37,443 nt of DNA from an uncultured Spartobacteria bacterium (lineage in GTDB: Bacteria; Verrucomicrobiota; Verrucomicrobiia; Chthoniobacterales; Terrimicrobiaceae): positions 1-37,443 of the forward strand of contig CALCJD010000042.1 of NCBI GenBank assembly GCA_937960895.1. Reading direction: 5' to 3'. Positions 6,861-14,742 of the stretch are shown here, one piece after another. Position 1 is the stretch's first letter, and each line of letters opens with the position of its first letter. The position numbers and the translations under genes are program-made. The notes beneath the pieces were generated by a model. The model saw only the letters and a list, made by a program, of their open reading frames with translations, was not told the DNA's origin and did no database searches.

Positions 6861-7525
6861 ATCCCCAAATCGCCTGCATCCACACCAGTCAGGTTTTCCT
6901 GACCAAGGAGCCGTTGATTCTCAACCTGCTCCGCGAGGAACTTCCCGCCTGCCCCGTGGTTCATCTTGTGGACGACGCGCTGCTGTCCGACCTAGTCAAG
7001 AAGACGAACAGCACCGCCTCCATTCAACGGCGGATGAACCTGCTTTTCGAGGCGGCGGAAGCGGGCGGGGCGGACGTGATTTTCTCCCTGTGCTCCTCCC
7101 TGGGTCCCATGGTTCCCGAAGCGGCCGGACGCATACGCACCCCTGTGGTTCGGATCGACGAACCGATGGCGGCGGAGGCGGTGGCCCGGGGTAACCGAAT
7201 TACGGTCCTGGCCACGGTTCCGACGACCCTCAAACCCACCGGCGATCTCATCCTCGGGAAGGCAAACGCGGCGGGAAAAACGATCGTTCTGCAAAGCCGC
7301 CTGGTTGACGGGGCGTTCGACCGCCTGATGTGCGGACTGGCGGACGAACATGACGAAGCGGTCTATCGTGCGGCGGAGGAAGCCGCCCCCCTCAGTGACT
7401 GTGTCGTCTTCGCGCAGGCCTCGATGGCACGTCTGGCCCCCGAGGCGGAGCAACGCTGCGGCAAACCCGTGTTGAGCTCGCCCCGCGCGGCGGTGGAACG
7501 CATCCGCGCCATGCTGCATCCATGA
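6857..7525 (+). CDS. Asp/Glu/hydantoin racemase-superfamily protein
   Basis: A 222-residue cytoplasmic protein. Landmarks are IACIHTSQVFL at the N-terminus, DVIFSLCSSLGPM (C79, the first-lobe catalytic position), RIDEPMAAEAV, ITVLATVPTTLKPT, and CVVFAQASMARLAP. In two-Cys racemases the second lobe supplies a cysteine in the last motif; here that position is Ala188, so two-base racemisation is doubtful. One-Cys members of this superfamily include decarboxylases and isomerases. The start ATG at 6857 overlaps the preceding stop, and the stop overlaps the otnK remnant (ATGA). Proteins of this type can occur beside DUF1537 acid-sugar kinases, so a role in a short-chain hydroxy-acid pathway is inferred. 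Confidence 0.75.
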   Translation: MNPQIACIHTSQVFLTKEPLILNLLREELPACPVVHLVDDALLSDLVKKTNSTASIQRRMNLLFEAAEAGGADVIFSLCSSLGPMVPEAAGRIRTPVVRIDEPMAAEAVARGNRITVLATVPTTLKPTGDLILGKANAAGKTIVLQSRLVDGAFDRLMCGLADEHDEAVYRAAEEAAPLSDCVVFAQASMARLAPEAEQRCGKPVLSSPRAAVERIRAMLHP

Positions 7526-7867
7526 GGCTGGGGTGCATCGGCGATGATTTCACCGGTGCATCCGATCTGGCAAACACCCTGGCCAAGGGCGGGATGCCGG
7601 TCGTGTTGTCTGCGGGAGTGCCCGCCGCGCCGGCGACCGCCGGAATGGAGGCCGGCGTGGTGGCTCTCAAGACACGCAGGGTACCGGCCGGGCAGGCGGT
7701 GAAGGAATCCCTAGCGGCCTTCCGCCGGTTGCGGGAACAGGGGTGCCGCCAGTTTTTCTTCAAATACTGCTCCACGTTCGATCTCACGAAGGAAGGAAAC
7801 ATCGGCCCGGGGCTCCCCGGAATTTTTCGCAAAGGCCCTGGACAAACCGGAGGTCTCCCATGAGTGA
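7522..7867 (+). pseudogene. otnK: internally deleted DUF1537 acid-sugar kinase (otnK-like) remnant
   Basis: Only the two ends of a four-carbon acid-sugar kinase (normally about 420 residues) remain. From ATG 7522 the frame gives the DUF1537 N-terminus: MRLGCIGDDFTGASDLANTL, then AGVVALKTRRVPAGQAV, GCRQFFFKYCSTFD and EGNIGP, closely resembling 3-oxo-tetronate kinase. After about 7809 this frame degenerates and stops at 7861-7863. In another frame (7811-7867) lies GSPEFFAKALDKPEVSHE plus stop, which looks like the authentic kinase C-terminus. The junction at about 7807-7814 is thus an out-of-frame internal deletion of roughly 300 codons that removes the ATP-binding domain. The original stop (7865-7867) overlaps the next ATG (7860). 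The product should be inactive. An assembly collapse would look the same and is the main alternative. Confidence 0.75.
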
Positions 7868-8489
7868 AGAAACCAAACCTCGCGAGGCGGTATGCCGTTT
7901 CGCAAAATCCCTGTTCGACCGCGGCCTGACCGGCGGCGCATCGGGAAACATTTCGGCGCGTCTGCCCGACGACAACCTGCCGGTGACCCCGACGGGAGCT
8001 TCATTCGGATGGCTCGCTCCCGGCCGCCCCGCCAAAATCGATTCGCGGGAGATGTTGGTCGGCGGGGATTCCCCGACCAAGGAAATGCCCCTGCATGCGG
8101 CCGATCAGGCGGCGAAACACGGGATGGGCGTGCTGATCGAGCCCAGCAACACCCGTGATGTACCCGGATACTTTCTGTCGGATCTGAACACGGCGGTGGA
8201 GATCGTCCATTCCACCCAACGGGAGGAAATTCGCATTCCGCCGGACTGCTACCATGCCGCGGCCATGAGGGTCGACATTGTCTCCTGGATACGGGACCCT
8301 CTGGAGCTGACCGGTCATGTTCGATTCGCCGCCTTTCCCGACCGCAACGAACCCGACCGGGGCGCACTCGACTACTCCCGCTTGCTTCCCGAAATCGTCA
8401 GTCTGGGCTACGACGGCCATTTCGGAGCGGAATACCGTCCCGGCGGAAAAACCGCCGAAAGCCTCGGCTGGATGAATCAATTCCGATGA
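7860..8489 (+). pseudogene. in-frame chimera of OtnC aldolase N-terminus and OtnI isomerase C-terminus
   Basis: This 209-codon frame joins two unrelated enzymes. Residues 1 to about 79 (REAVCRFAKSLFDRGLTGGA, SGNISARL, VTPTGASFGWL, GGDSPTKEMPLH) are the start of a class II aldolase-type 3-oxo-tetronate 4-phosphate decarboxylase. Residues about 80-209 (AADQAAKHGMGVLIEPSNTR, DVPGYFL, DCYHAAAM, TGHVRFAAFPDRNEP, GYDGHFGAEYRP, SLGWM) are the C-terminal half of a hydroxypyruvate-isomerase-type TIM barrel (OtnI). The aldolase metal-binding histidines and the first half of the barrel are missing. The likely event is a deletion joining otnC to otnI at about 8094-8104 around a shared His-Ala-Ala stretch. 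It starts by ATGA-type overlap with the otnK remnant and ends overlapping the heparinase-like gene. It is probably non-functional, although the frame is open. Confidence 0.7.
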
Positions 8490-10360
8490 CCAAGCGGACG
8501 GTCAACTTGCTGAAGGTTGGGGTCCCGGTGGACGAACTCACAAACGTCCTGTCGCAAAACCGGGGAAAATCCTTTTGTCCCGCCGCCGGCACGGTCTGGC
8601 GGGAGGCCGCCGCACGCCCCTGCGCCCGCACGGCGGTGCAATTGTGGCGCATGCAGCGGAAACCCTCCGTTCCCTGGAAAGACATCCCGGAGGACCTTTA
8701 CGCCGATTTTTTCCGGACCGGAGACCGAAGCCGATGGGAGACGTGGCATGCCCACCGGCGCGAACGGTTGGGACGCGCCGCCCTTTGCGTCGCCATCCAA
8801 CCGGACGATTCGGAGGGCATGCAGGAAGTCCTGGAGGGATGGCAATCCACCCTTGAGGAACCTTCCTGGGCGAACCCCGCCCATGTTTCGGCCCCGTCCG
8901 GAATCGACCCGCTGAACGTGGATCTGAAATGCGCCGAAACGGCGCTCATGCTGGCCTGGATCGCAAGGATGTTTGGCAGGCGGGCGCCGGCCCGTCTGAC
9001 CGCCGCCACGCGCGAACGGCTGAGGGCGCAGGTTTGGGAAAACCATCTCACCGCCACCGCGCGGACGGACGGCGCGGCCAAACCCTTCGAATGGACGAGG
9101 AAGAAAAGCAACTGGAACGCGGTCTGCCACTGCGGCGTACTGGCTTCCGCCCTGCTGCTCTGTGAGGACGACACGTTGACCGCCCGTCTCCTTGCCAGGA
9201 CCGCGGAAAACCTGGTCCACTATCTCGACGGGTTCGGCAATGACGGCGGTTGTTCGGAAGGTCCTTCCTATTGGAGCTACGGATTCGGTTTCTTCTCCCT
9301 GCTGAATCGCGAGCTGGAAGCGCGCACCGACGGAGCACTCTCGTTCTTCGAGGGGGATGAAAAACTCCGCGCCATCGCGCGATATCCCCTGTTTGTGGCG
9401 GTCGAGAATCTGCAGGCGATCAACCACGCGGACGCCGCCGACCGTACAATCCCGCCCGACCTGCTGAATTATTTGGGCCGCCGCCTTGCGGACCAGGACC
9501 TTCTCCGCCTGGCCCAGGCCACCTATGCGGTCTGCGGAACGAGGGACGCCCGGGATCTGCCCTTGAAACCGGGCTTCTTCTCCGACGCGCTCTATTTGCT
9601 GGATGGTCCGACCGGAACGGAACCGATCCCGCCGGAAGGATTCCCGGGCATTTCCGGCCTGCTGCCCGACCTGCAGCTGTGGGTCTCGCGGGGAACAGAC
9701 ACCCGGGGCCGACGCTGGGTGGTCGGGGCCAAGGGAGGCCACAACGGAGAGCAACACAATCACAACGATGTGGGGAGCTTTGTGCTGTTTCTCGACGGCG
9801 TTCCGATGATCTCCGAGATCGGAATGCCCGCCTACCACCGCGATTATTTCCAAAGTGAATCGCGATACCGCTTCCTGGCCGCCCGTTCGTTCGGCCATTC
9901 GGTGCCTCTTGTGGGCGGGATGGAACAGGCCGCCGGCAAGGAGTTTCGGGGGCGGTTGCGGGAAAGTTTTTTCTCGGAACGAACCGATCGGTTCGTTCTC
10001 GATCTCACCAAGGCGTATCCGCCGTCTTCCCACTGCCTTTCCGCCCTACGCACGATCGAAGTCGACAAAGCCACCTTTCGCCTGCGCGTCCGGGACGTGA
10101 TTGAAACCTCCGATGCCGGCACCGTGGAATCGGCGGTCATCACCTCGGGAGCCGTTTCCCGTGAGAACGGCGGCGTAAGGATCAGCAGGGATGGGACCGC
10201 CCTGCTGATCAGACCGGAACCCGGCAGCCGGCTGCGGACCGTCGAAGAGCTGGAATACCGGGATCATTCCCATCACCCCGCGTTTGTCCGCCGCATCGTC
10301 TTCGAACCCGAAACACGCCGGCATCTCGCGGAGATTGGTTTCACCGCCCGGGCCGTCTGA
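8486..10360 (+). CDS. heparinase II/III-family lyase-like protein (cytoplasmic)
   Basis: A 624-residue protein with the two-part layout of heparinase II/III and alginate-lyase-like enzymes. An N-terminal (alpha/alpha) toroid (about 30-370) contains NWNAVCHCGVLA at 209-220 and GGCSEGPSYWSYGFGF near 254-269. A C-terminal beta-sandwich contains KGGHNGEQHNHNDVGSFVLF near 416-435, the conserved His/Asn/Asp block at the active site and metal region. These enzymes cleave uronic-acid-containing chains by beta-elimination. No signal peptide is present (MTKRTVNLLKVGVPVDELTN), so it probably works inside the cell on imported oligosaccharides. Its ATG overlaps the stop of the chimera (ATGA), consistent with one operon. 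The substrate cannot be read from the sequence. Confidence 0.85.
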   Translation: MTKRTVNLLKVGVPVDELTNVLSQNRGKSFCPAAGTVWREAAARPCARTAVQLWRMQRKPSVPWKDIPEDLYADFFRTGDRSRWETWHAHRRERLGRAALCVAIQPDDSEGMQEVLEGWQSTLEEPSWANPAHVSAPSGIDPLNVDLKCAETALMLAWIARMFGRRAPARLTAATRERLRAQVWENHLTATARTDGAAKPFEWTRKKSNWNAVCHCGVLASALLLCEDDTLTARLLARTAENLVHYLDGFGNDGGCSEGPSYWSYGFGFFSLLNRELEARTDGALSFFEGDEKLRAIARYPLFVAVENLQAINHADAADRTIPPDLLNYLGRRLADQDLLRLAQATYAVCGTRDARDLPLKPGFFSDALYLLDGPTGTEPIPPEGFPGISGLLPDLQLWVSRGTDTRGRRWVVGAKGGHNGEQHNHNDVGSFVLFLDGVPMISEIGMPAYHRDYFQSESRYRFLAARSFGHSVPLVGGMEQAAGKEFRGRLRESFFSERTDRFVLDLTKAYPPSSHCLSALRTIEVDKATFRLRVRDVIETSDAGTVESAVITSGAVSRENGGVRISRDGTALLIRPEPGSRLRTVEELEYRDHSHHPAFVRRIVFEPETRRHLAEIGFTARAV

Positions 10361-10371
10361 ATTCCCCACCC

Positions 10372-10548
10372 ATGAAAACACCACTCCTTCGACAGGGAAG
10401 GCTCCCGCTGACCGGATTAACCGGCCAAACGGACACACACCACACAGCGCTTTGCACCGCCGGGGATTTGATTTTTCAAGGCGGTCTGGCATTCATTCAG
10501 CACGCTTGGCAACAGGCGCGCCCGTCATCCCACTTTTTGCCTCAATGA
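10372..10548 (+). CDS. possible 58-codon small ORF
   Basis: This short frame starts with MKTPLLRQGRLPLTGL and ends in TGA overlapping the SGNH-gene ATG (AATGA). It fills the 184-base gap after the heparinase-like gene. No domain, signal or membrane segment is visible. The start lies 11 bases past the previous stop and the end geometry suits translational coupling, but composition alone cannot show that it is expressed. It may simply be chance in a leader region. Confidence 0.2.
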   Translation: MKTPLLRQGRLPLTGLTGQTDTHHTALCTAGDLIFQGGLAFIQHAWQQARPSSHFLPQ

Positions 10549-11630
10549 CTACGATCCCACCCCGCACCCTGGTCTCCATCGACACGGAATTCACCCCGGA
10601 ATCCGGCTGGAAATCCGTGTCACCGGACCGGCTTCACTCCCTGCTGGCGGGTTGCGTCGGCGTCGAAGAAACCCCGCGCGGCCTTCAAGTGTGGCGCCTC
10701 GATCCCTCACTACGCCCCTTCATCCCGGAGGAACTTCTTCCGCTCGTTCTCACCGCCTCGGGAGCTCGTTTTTCACTGCAAACCCGTGCCTCCGCGGTGC
10801 GCCTTCGGGTCGCCTGTGTTGAACGGTTGCCCTCGTTCGATCGCCCGCGACTCTTCGACGTTTTTGTCGACGGAGTGAAAGTCGGGGGAGCGGAAGTCCC
10901 CGATGACATCCCGGGCAGCCTCCTCATCCGTGTCCCGGCCGAGGGGACCAAACGGATCGATGTCTATTTTCCCACTCACCGGGGTGTCATCGTGGAAGGC
11001 GTGGACCTGCCGGACGGGGAGGAATGCCGGCCTCCCGCCCGGGGGCAAAGGTGGATCACCCACGGCAGTTCGATCACCCACTGCGCCGCGGCAAAAAGCC
11101 CCGGCTTCACCTGGCCGGCCGTTGTCGCCCGCGAAATGAACTGGGAATTCTGGAATCTTGGCTTTGCCGGCCAGTGCAAGTTCGACCAGGTGGTGGCCCG
11201 CACCATCGCCCGCATGCCGGCCGATCGCATCAGCCTTTGTCTGGGCATCAATACGGTCTTCAATTCCTATGCACCACGCACCTGGCGCTCCGCCGTGGAG
11301 GGCTTCCTCCTGACCGTGCGCGATGGTCACCCTGAAACTCCGTTGCTGGTCATCTTCCCCATCCTCAGTCCTCCGCGCGAAGAGGAAAACGATGAACCGG
11401 GCCGCATCGCCTTGAAAACCATGCGCCAAATCCTGAAGGACATCGTGGGCCGCTTCCAGGCCACCGGCGATGCCAACATTTATTATCTCGATGGTCTCAA
11501 GCTCATCGGACCGGGGGATGAGCACTGCATGCCCGATCAACTGCATCCGGACGCAGATGGAGTGGATCTCCTCGGACGGCGCTTTCTCCAGCACATGCCT
11601 CCCGGGTGGGCGGGGAAACAAAAAGACTGA
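10545..11630 (+). CDS. SGNH/GDSL hydrolase with N-terminal beta-sandwich (probable carbohydrate esterase)
   Basis: A 361-residue protein. Residues 1 to about 160 are beta-rich (VDGVKVGGAEVPDD, KRIDVYFPTHRGVIVEGVDL), like the jelly-roll that precedes the catalytic domain in CE2-type esterases. The SGNH domain follows, with block I THGSSITH (Ser175 nucleophile), block II LGFAGQCKFD (Gly208), block III LCLGINTVFN (Asn236) and block V MPDQLHPDADG (Asp331, His334). Such enzymes remove acetyl or other ester groups from glycans. No signal peptide is evident. I chose ATG 10545 because the conserved sequence begins there; upstream in-frame sequence to 10284 overlaps the heparinase-like gene. It is followed after 65 bases by the LacI regulator. 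Confidence 0.8.
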   Translation: MTTIPPRTLVSIDTEFTPESGWKSVSPDRLHSLLAGCVGVEETPRGLQVWRLDPSLRPFIPEELLPLVLTASGARFSLQTRASAVRLRVACVERLPSFDRPRLFDVFVDGVKVGGAEVPDDIPGSLLIRVPAEGTKRIDVYFPTHRGVIVEGVDLPDGEECRPPARGQRWITHGSSITHCAAAKSPGFTWPAVVAREMNWEFWNLGFAGQCKFDQVVARTIARMPADRISLCLGINTVFNSYAPRTWRSAVEGFLLTVRDGHPETPLLVIFPILSPPREEENDEPGRIALKTMRQILKDIVGRFQATGDANIYYLDGLKLIGPGDEHCMPDQLHPDADGVDLLGRRFLQHMPPGWAGKQKD

Positions 11631-11695
11631 CGGGGGGCAAAACCACCGTCCGAACCATTCCCGATGACTTCAACCCGGACCAATTGACACCCCCC

Positions 11696-12727
11696 ATGGC
11701 GGCAGACCCGACCCCAAAAACTCCGACTTTGCGTTCGCTCGCCAAACTGGCGGGGGTCTCCGCCATGACGGTGTCCCTTGCGCTCCGTAACAGTCCGCGA
11801 ATCCCCGAGGCCACACGCCTGCGCCTGCAGGCTTTGGCCCGGGAGCAGGGATATCGGCCGGATCCCGCCGTCACCAAGTTGATGCATCACCTGCGGACCA
11901 AACGTCATCTCCGCCTTCAGGCCGTCATTTGCGGACTGCGCTCCCGGTCAACCGGGGATGAAAGCCGCTACGGCGATCTGATCGCGAAAGGGGCCAAACG
12001 ACGCGCGGAATCCCTCGGTTATGCCTTTGAAACCCTGTGGCTCGACGACATCGAAAGCGACAATCGCCGAACGCAGCGCCTCCTTCGCAGCCGGGGCGTC
12101 GAGGGCCTCGTCCTGCTGCCGATGGCAAGCCCGGTTTCCATATCCAAACTGCTCGCGTGGGATCATTTTTCGGTGGTGACCGCGACCCTGTCCGTTCTCG
12201 CCCCCCATTTCCACGGGGTGATTCCGGACCAGTTTGGCAACATGATGAAACTGTGTTCCCATCTGACCCAAAAAGGAATCGACCGCATCGGTCTGGTGAC
12301 CCTCTCGGGCCATGACCTCCGTGTCGACCATCGCTTCACCGGAGCGCTGGCCTGGCACAGTTTGTACGGCAAGGTGCGGCCGGTGCCGCCCTTCATCGCC
12401 GAATCCTGGCCCCCTTCCAAACGCGAGCTGACCAGATGGTTTCTCGACACCAAGCCGGAGGCCCTCATCGGCGATTCGGAAAGCTGCCTGACCACCATTC
12501 GCACAATCCTCGGAGACAAACTTCCCGCCCGCCTTCCCTTGTACTGCACCGGACTTCGATCGGACGAATCCCTCTATCCCGGAGTCAACGAACTTCCCGA
12601 GGATATCGGATCCGCCGCCATCGAAATCCTCTCGGGCCTTCTCCAGCACGGAGTCAAAGGCATCCCCAAAACCCCGTATCTGACCATGCTGGGGGGCAAG
12701 TTGGTGGAGACCGTTCGGACTCCTTAG
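11696..12727 (+). CDS. LacI-family transcriptional regulator
   Basis: A 343-residue repressor. The N-terminal helix-turn-helix is TLRSLAKLAGVSAMTVSLAL (11-30), followed by NSPRIPEATRLRLQALAREQ and the hinge entry GYRPDPAVTKLM, a form common in Verrucomicrobiota LacI proteins. The rest has the periplasmic-binding-protein-like effector fold (GVEGLVLLPMASPVS, GVIPDQFGNMMKLC, KGIDRIGLVTLSG, LPEDIGSAAIEIL). ATG 11696 is chosen because it starts just before the HTH; the 30 codons upstream are unlike the family. It probably senses a sugar or sugar acid and controls the surrounding glycan genes. A perfect dyad TTTACTGTAAA begins 1 base after its stop and repeats at 2696; either may be its target, but this is inference. 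Confidence 0.88.
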   Translation: MAADPTPKTPTLRSLAKLAGVSAMTVSLALRNSPRIPEATRLRLQALAREQGYRPDPAVTKLMHHLRTKRHLRLQAVICGLRSRSTGDESRYGDLIAKGAKRRAESLGYAFETLWLDDIESDNRRTQRLLRSRGVEGLVLLPMASPVSISKLLAWDHFSVVTATLSVLAPHFHGVIPDQFGNMMKLCSHLTQKGIDRIGLVTLSGHDLRVDHRFTGALAWHSLYGKVRPVPPFIAESWPPSKRELTRWFLDTKPEALIGDSESCLTTIRTILGDKLPARLPLYCTGLRSDESLYPGVNELPEDIGSAAIEILSGLLQHGVKGIPKTPYLTMLGGKLVETVRTP

Positions 12728-12728
12728 T

Positions 12729-12739
12729 TTTACTGTAAA
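12729..12739. promoter_or_regulatory. 11-bp dyad TTTACTGTAAA upstream of D-2-hydroxyacid dehydrogenase
   Basis: This palindrome lies between the LacI stop and the dehydrogenase ATG (52 bases downstream). It is identical to the dyad at 2696-2706. The run after it (GGAAATTTTATTT) is AT-rich and promoter-like, although no clean -35/-10 pair is visible. Operator function is inferred. Confidence 0.4.
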
Positions 12740-12791
12740 GGAAATTTTATTTGGCCACCGGGCAGGCTGATCTGATGAAAATGCTGTTTCC

Positions 12792-13781
12792 ATGCTCACC
12801 GCCGTACTTTTCGGGTGGCCCGACAAATTGTCCCAGGCCTACCCCCCACCCCTGAGAGAGCATCTGCGGAAAATCGTCCATCTTTCAGAACGCGAATTCT
12901 GCCCCGCCAGCTACGGCGGCCACCTTGGGACGCTCAGATCCACGGAAGTCATTCTCGGCACCTGGGACCTGCCGAGAATGGACGAGGGGTTTCTGGAGGC
13001 GCTTCCCCGCCTGAAGGCGGTCTTCTATGCGGCGGGAACCATCAAGCCTTTTGCCACGGACGCGGCCTTCGACCGGGGAATTGTCTTTTCCAGCGCCTGG
13101 ACGGCCAATGCCATTCCGGTCGCCGAATATACAACCGGGGCGATTCTTTTGAGTCTGAGACGATTCTGGCAATATGCGCGCCAGACCCGGAATTCCGGCC
13201 GGTGGGACCAAGATCTGCCGATTCCGGGGTGTCAATCGAAGGTGGGCCTGATTTCCCTCGGCGCCGTCGGTCGCCGCGTCGCCCAGGCCCTCCGCCGATA
13301 CGAGGTGGAGGTGATCGCTTATGATCCCTTGCTCACCGGCCCGGCCGCGGACTCCCTGGGAGTCAGGCCGGCGTCACTTCCCGAACTCTTTCAAATTTGT
13401 GATGTCGTCAGCATTCACACCCCCTGGTTGCCGAAAACGGAGAAAATGATCAACGCGGGCCTCCTCCGTTTGATGAAACCGGGGGCCACCCTGATAAACA
13501 CCTCGCGCGGAGCGGTTGTCGACCAGGACGATTTGTATGATTTTCTCGTTCAACGACCGGATGTCACCGCCATTCTCGACGTCCTCCACCCGGAACCTCC
13601 CTCCCCGGACCTGCCCTTGCTTTCCCTGCCAAACGTCATGGTTACACCACACATTGCGGGAAGCATGGGGTCCGAAATCGGAAGAATGGGCCAACTCATG
13701 TGTGAGGAACTGGCCAGCTATATCGGCGGATCCCCCCTGAACCACCGCATTACCCGGGAGATGCTTTCCCACATGGCATGA
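12792..13781 (+). CDS. NAD-dependent D-2-hydroxyacid dehydrogenase family protein
   Basis: A 329-residue oxidoreductase. The Rossmann motif is VGLISLGAVGRRVAQAL (151-167), with Asp178 in AYDPL typical of NAD preference. The catalytic triad is visible: Arg239 in INTSRGAVVD, Glu268 in DVLHPEPP and His287 in VTPHIAGSMGSE. The length is normal. Members reduce or oxidise 2-keto/2-hydroxy acids such as glyoxylate, hydroxypyruvate and phosphoglycerate. In this neighbourhood it may handle a hydroxy-acid product of sugar-acid breakdown, a theme shared with the damaged tetronate genes. It follows the LacI gene by 64 bases with a dyad in between, so it may have its own promoter. Confidence 0.88.
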   Translation: MLTAVLFGWPDKLSQAYPPPLREHLRKIVHLSEREFCPASYGGHLGTLRSTEVILGTWDLPRMDEGFLEALPRLKAVFYAAGTIKPFATDAAFDRGIVFSSAWTANAIPVAEYTTGAILLSLRRFWQYARQTRNSGRWDQDLPIPGCQSKVGLISLGAVGRRVAQALRRYEVEVIAYDPLLTGPAADSLGVRPASLPELFQICDVVSIHTPWLPKTEKMINAGLLRLMKPGATLINTSRGAVVDQDDLYDFLVQRPDVTAILDVLHPEPPSPDLPLLSLPNVMVTPHIAGSMGSEIGRMGQLMCEELASYIGGSPLNHRITREMLSHMA

Positions 13782-13846
13782 GGCGTTTCTGCATCGGCGG
13801 AAAGGCCCGCGAGGAATCGTCCTCTCCTCGACAACCCGGATCTAAT

Positions 13847-13858
13847 TTCTATATAGAA
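13847..13858. promoter_or_regulatory. 12-bp palindrome TTCTATATAGAA abutting PIG-L start
   Basis: A perfect 12-bp AT-rich palindrome ends 2 bases before the ATG at 13861, where a Shine-Dalgarno would be expected; none is present. It could be an operator, or a -10-like element for a near-leaderless transcript. Nothing in the sequence decides between these. Confidence 0.3.
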
Positions 13859-13860
13859 CT

Positions 13861-14742
13861 ATGGCCTTAAAACTTCTGGCTCCGGAGCCGCATGTTTTTG
13901 TTCCCGATGGGACTCCGGAGGACCGGGCATTTCCGCGGATCACCCATCTCGGCATCGGCGCCCACCAGGACGATCTGGAGTTCCACGTGCTTCACGGGAT
14001 TCTGGGCTGCTGGGATCGGGAGGATCGGTGGTTCGGCGGAGTGACCTGTACGGATGGCGGGGGAAGCTCGCGGCAGGGACCGTACGCGGACTACACGGAC
14101 GCCCGAATCCGGGAGGTACGGATCCGGGAACAGAACCTGGCTGCGGCCATTGGAAGGTACGGAGTCATGGTTCAACTGGGTTATCCGAGCGCGGCCATCC
14201 GCGGGCGGGTGAATCCGGATTTTGTCAGCGACCTGCGGGAAATCCTGCGGGCCACGCAGGCGGAGATCGTCTACACGCACAATCCGGCCGACAAACATGA
14301 AACCCATGTCGCGGTGGCCATGCATGTCATTACGGCCATTCGCAGCCTGCCCGTCGAAGCGCGTCCGCAACGGCTGTTGGGGTATGAGGGCTGGCGGGGA
14401 CTGGACTGGCTGCCCGACACGGAGAAGGTGCGGCTCGACGTGCCCCCGCGCCCCCACCTGGCGGCCGCGCTGGGCGGGGTTTTCGATTCCCAGATCGCGG
14501 GGGGCAAACGCTACGATGAGGCGGTCGCCGGCCGCCGGCGATCCAATGCGACGCTCGACAATCCGTATCAGGGTGATGTCGCCCAGGAGGTGAGCCTGGC
14601 GATGGACATGACCCCACTGATCCGCGATGACGCCCTGGATCCCCTGGAATTCACCCTGCGGTTCGTGCGGCGCCTGGAGGAGGACATCCGGGCGAAGGTG
14701 GGCGCCTACTCCGACCGATCAGGGATCAAAGGTCTTGCTTAG
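13861..14742 (+). CDS. PIG-L (LmbE) family N-acetyl-sugar deacetylase
   Basis: A 293-residue zinc deacetylase-like protein. Motif 1 is GAHQDDLEF (His35, Asp37, Asp38; Gln replaces the usual Pro), and motif 2 is THNPADKHETHVA (His140, Asp144, His146, His149). This metal-site set is characteristic of GlcNAc-PI/GlcNAc-type de-N-acetylases. The central block CTDGGGSSRQGPYADYTDAR and the REVRIREQNLAAAIGRYG helix also fit the family. No signal peptide is present, so it should act on intracellular amino sugars or amino-sugar conjugates. It stands 79 bases after the dehydrogenase gene. Its 3' end overlaps the convergent cassette A gene by 24 bases. The substrate is unknown. Confidence 0.85.
   Translation: MALKLLAPEPHVFVPDGTPEDRAFPRITHLGIGAHQDDLEFHVLHGILGCWDREDRWFGGVTCTDGGGSSRQGPYADYTDARIREVRIREQNLAAAIGRYGVMVQLGYPSAAIRGRVNPDFVSDLREILRATQAEIVYTHNPADKHETHVAVAMHVITAIRSLPVEARPQRLLGYEGWRGLDWLPDTEKVRLDVPPRPHLAAALGGVFDSQIAGGKRYDEAVAGRRRSNATLDNPYQGDVAQEVSLAMDMTPLIRDDALDPLEFTLRFVRRLEEDIRAKVGAYSDRSGIKGLA

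Noticed and set aside
11684..11689. TTGACA just before the LacI start as a -35 box
   Set aside because: It lies 6 bases from the ATG, leaving no room for a -10 box and leader.
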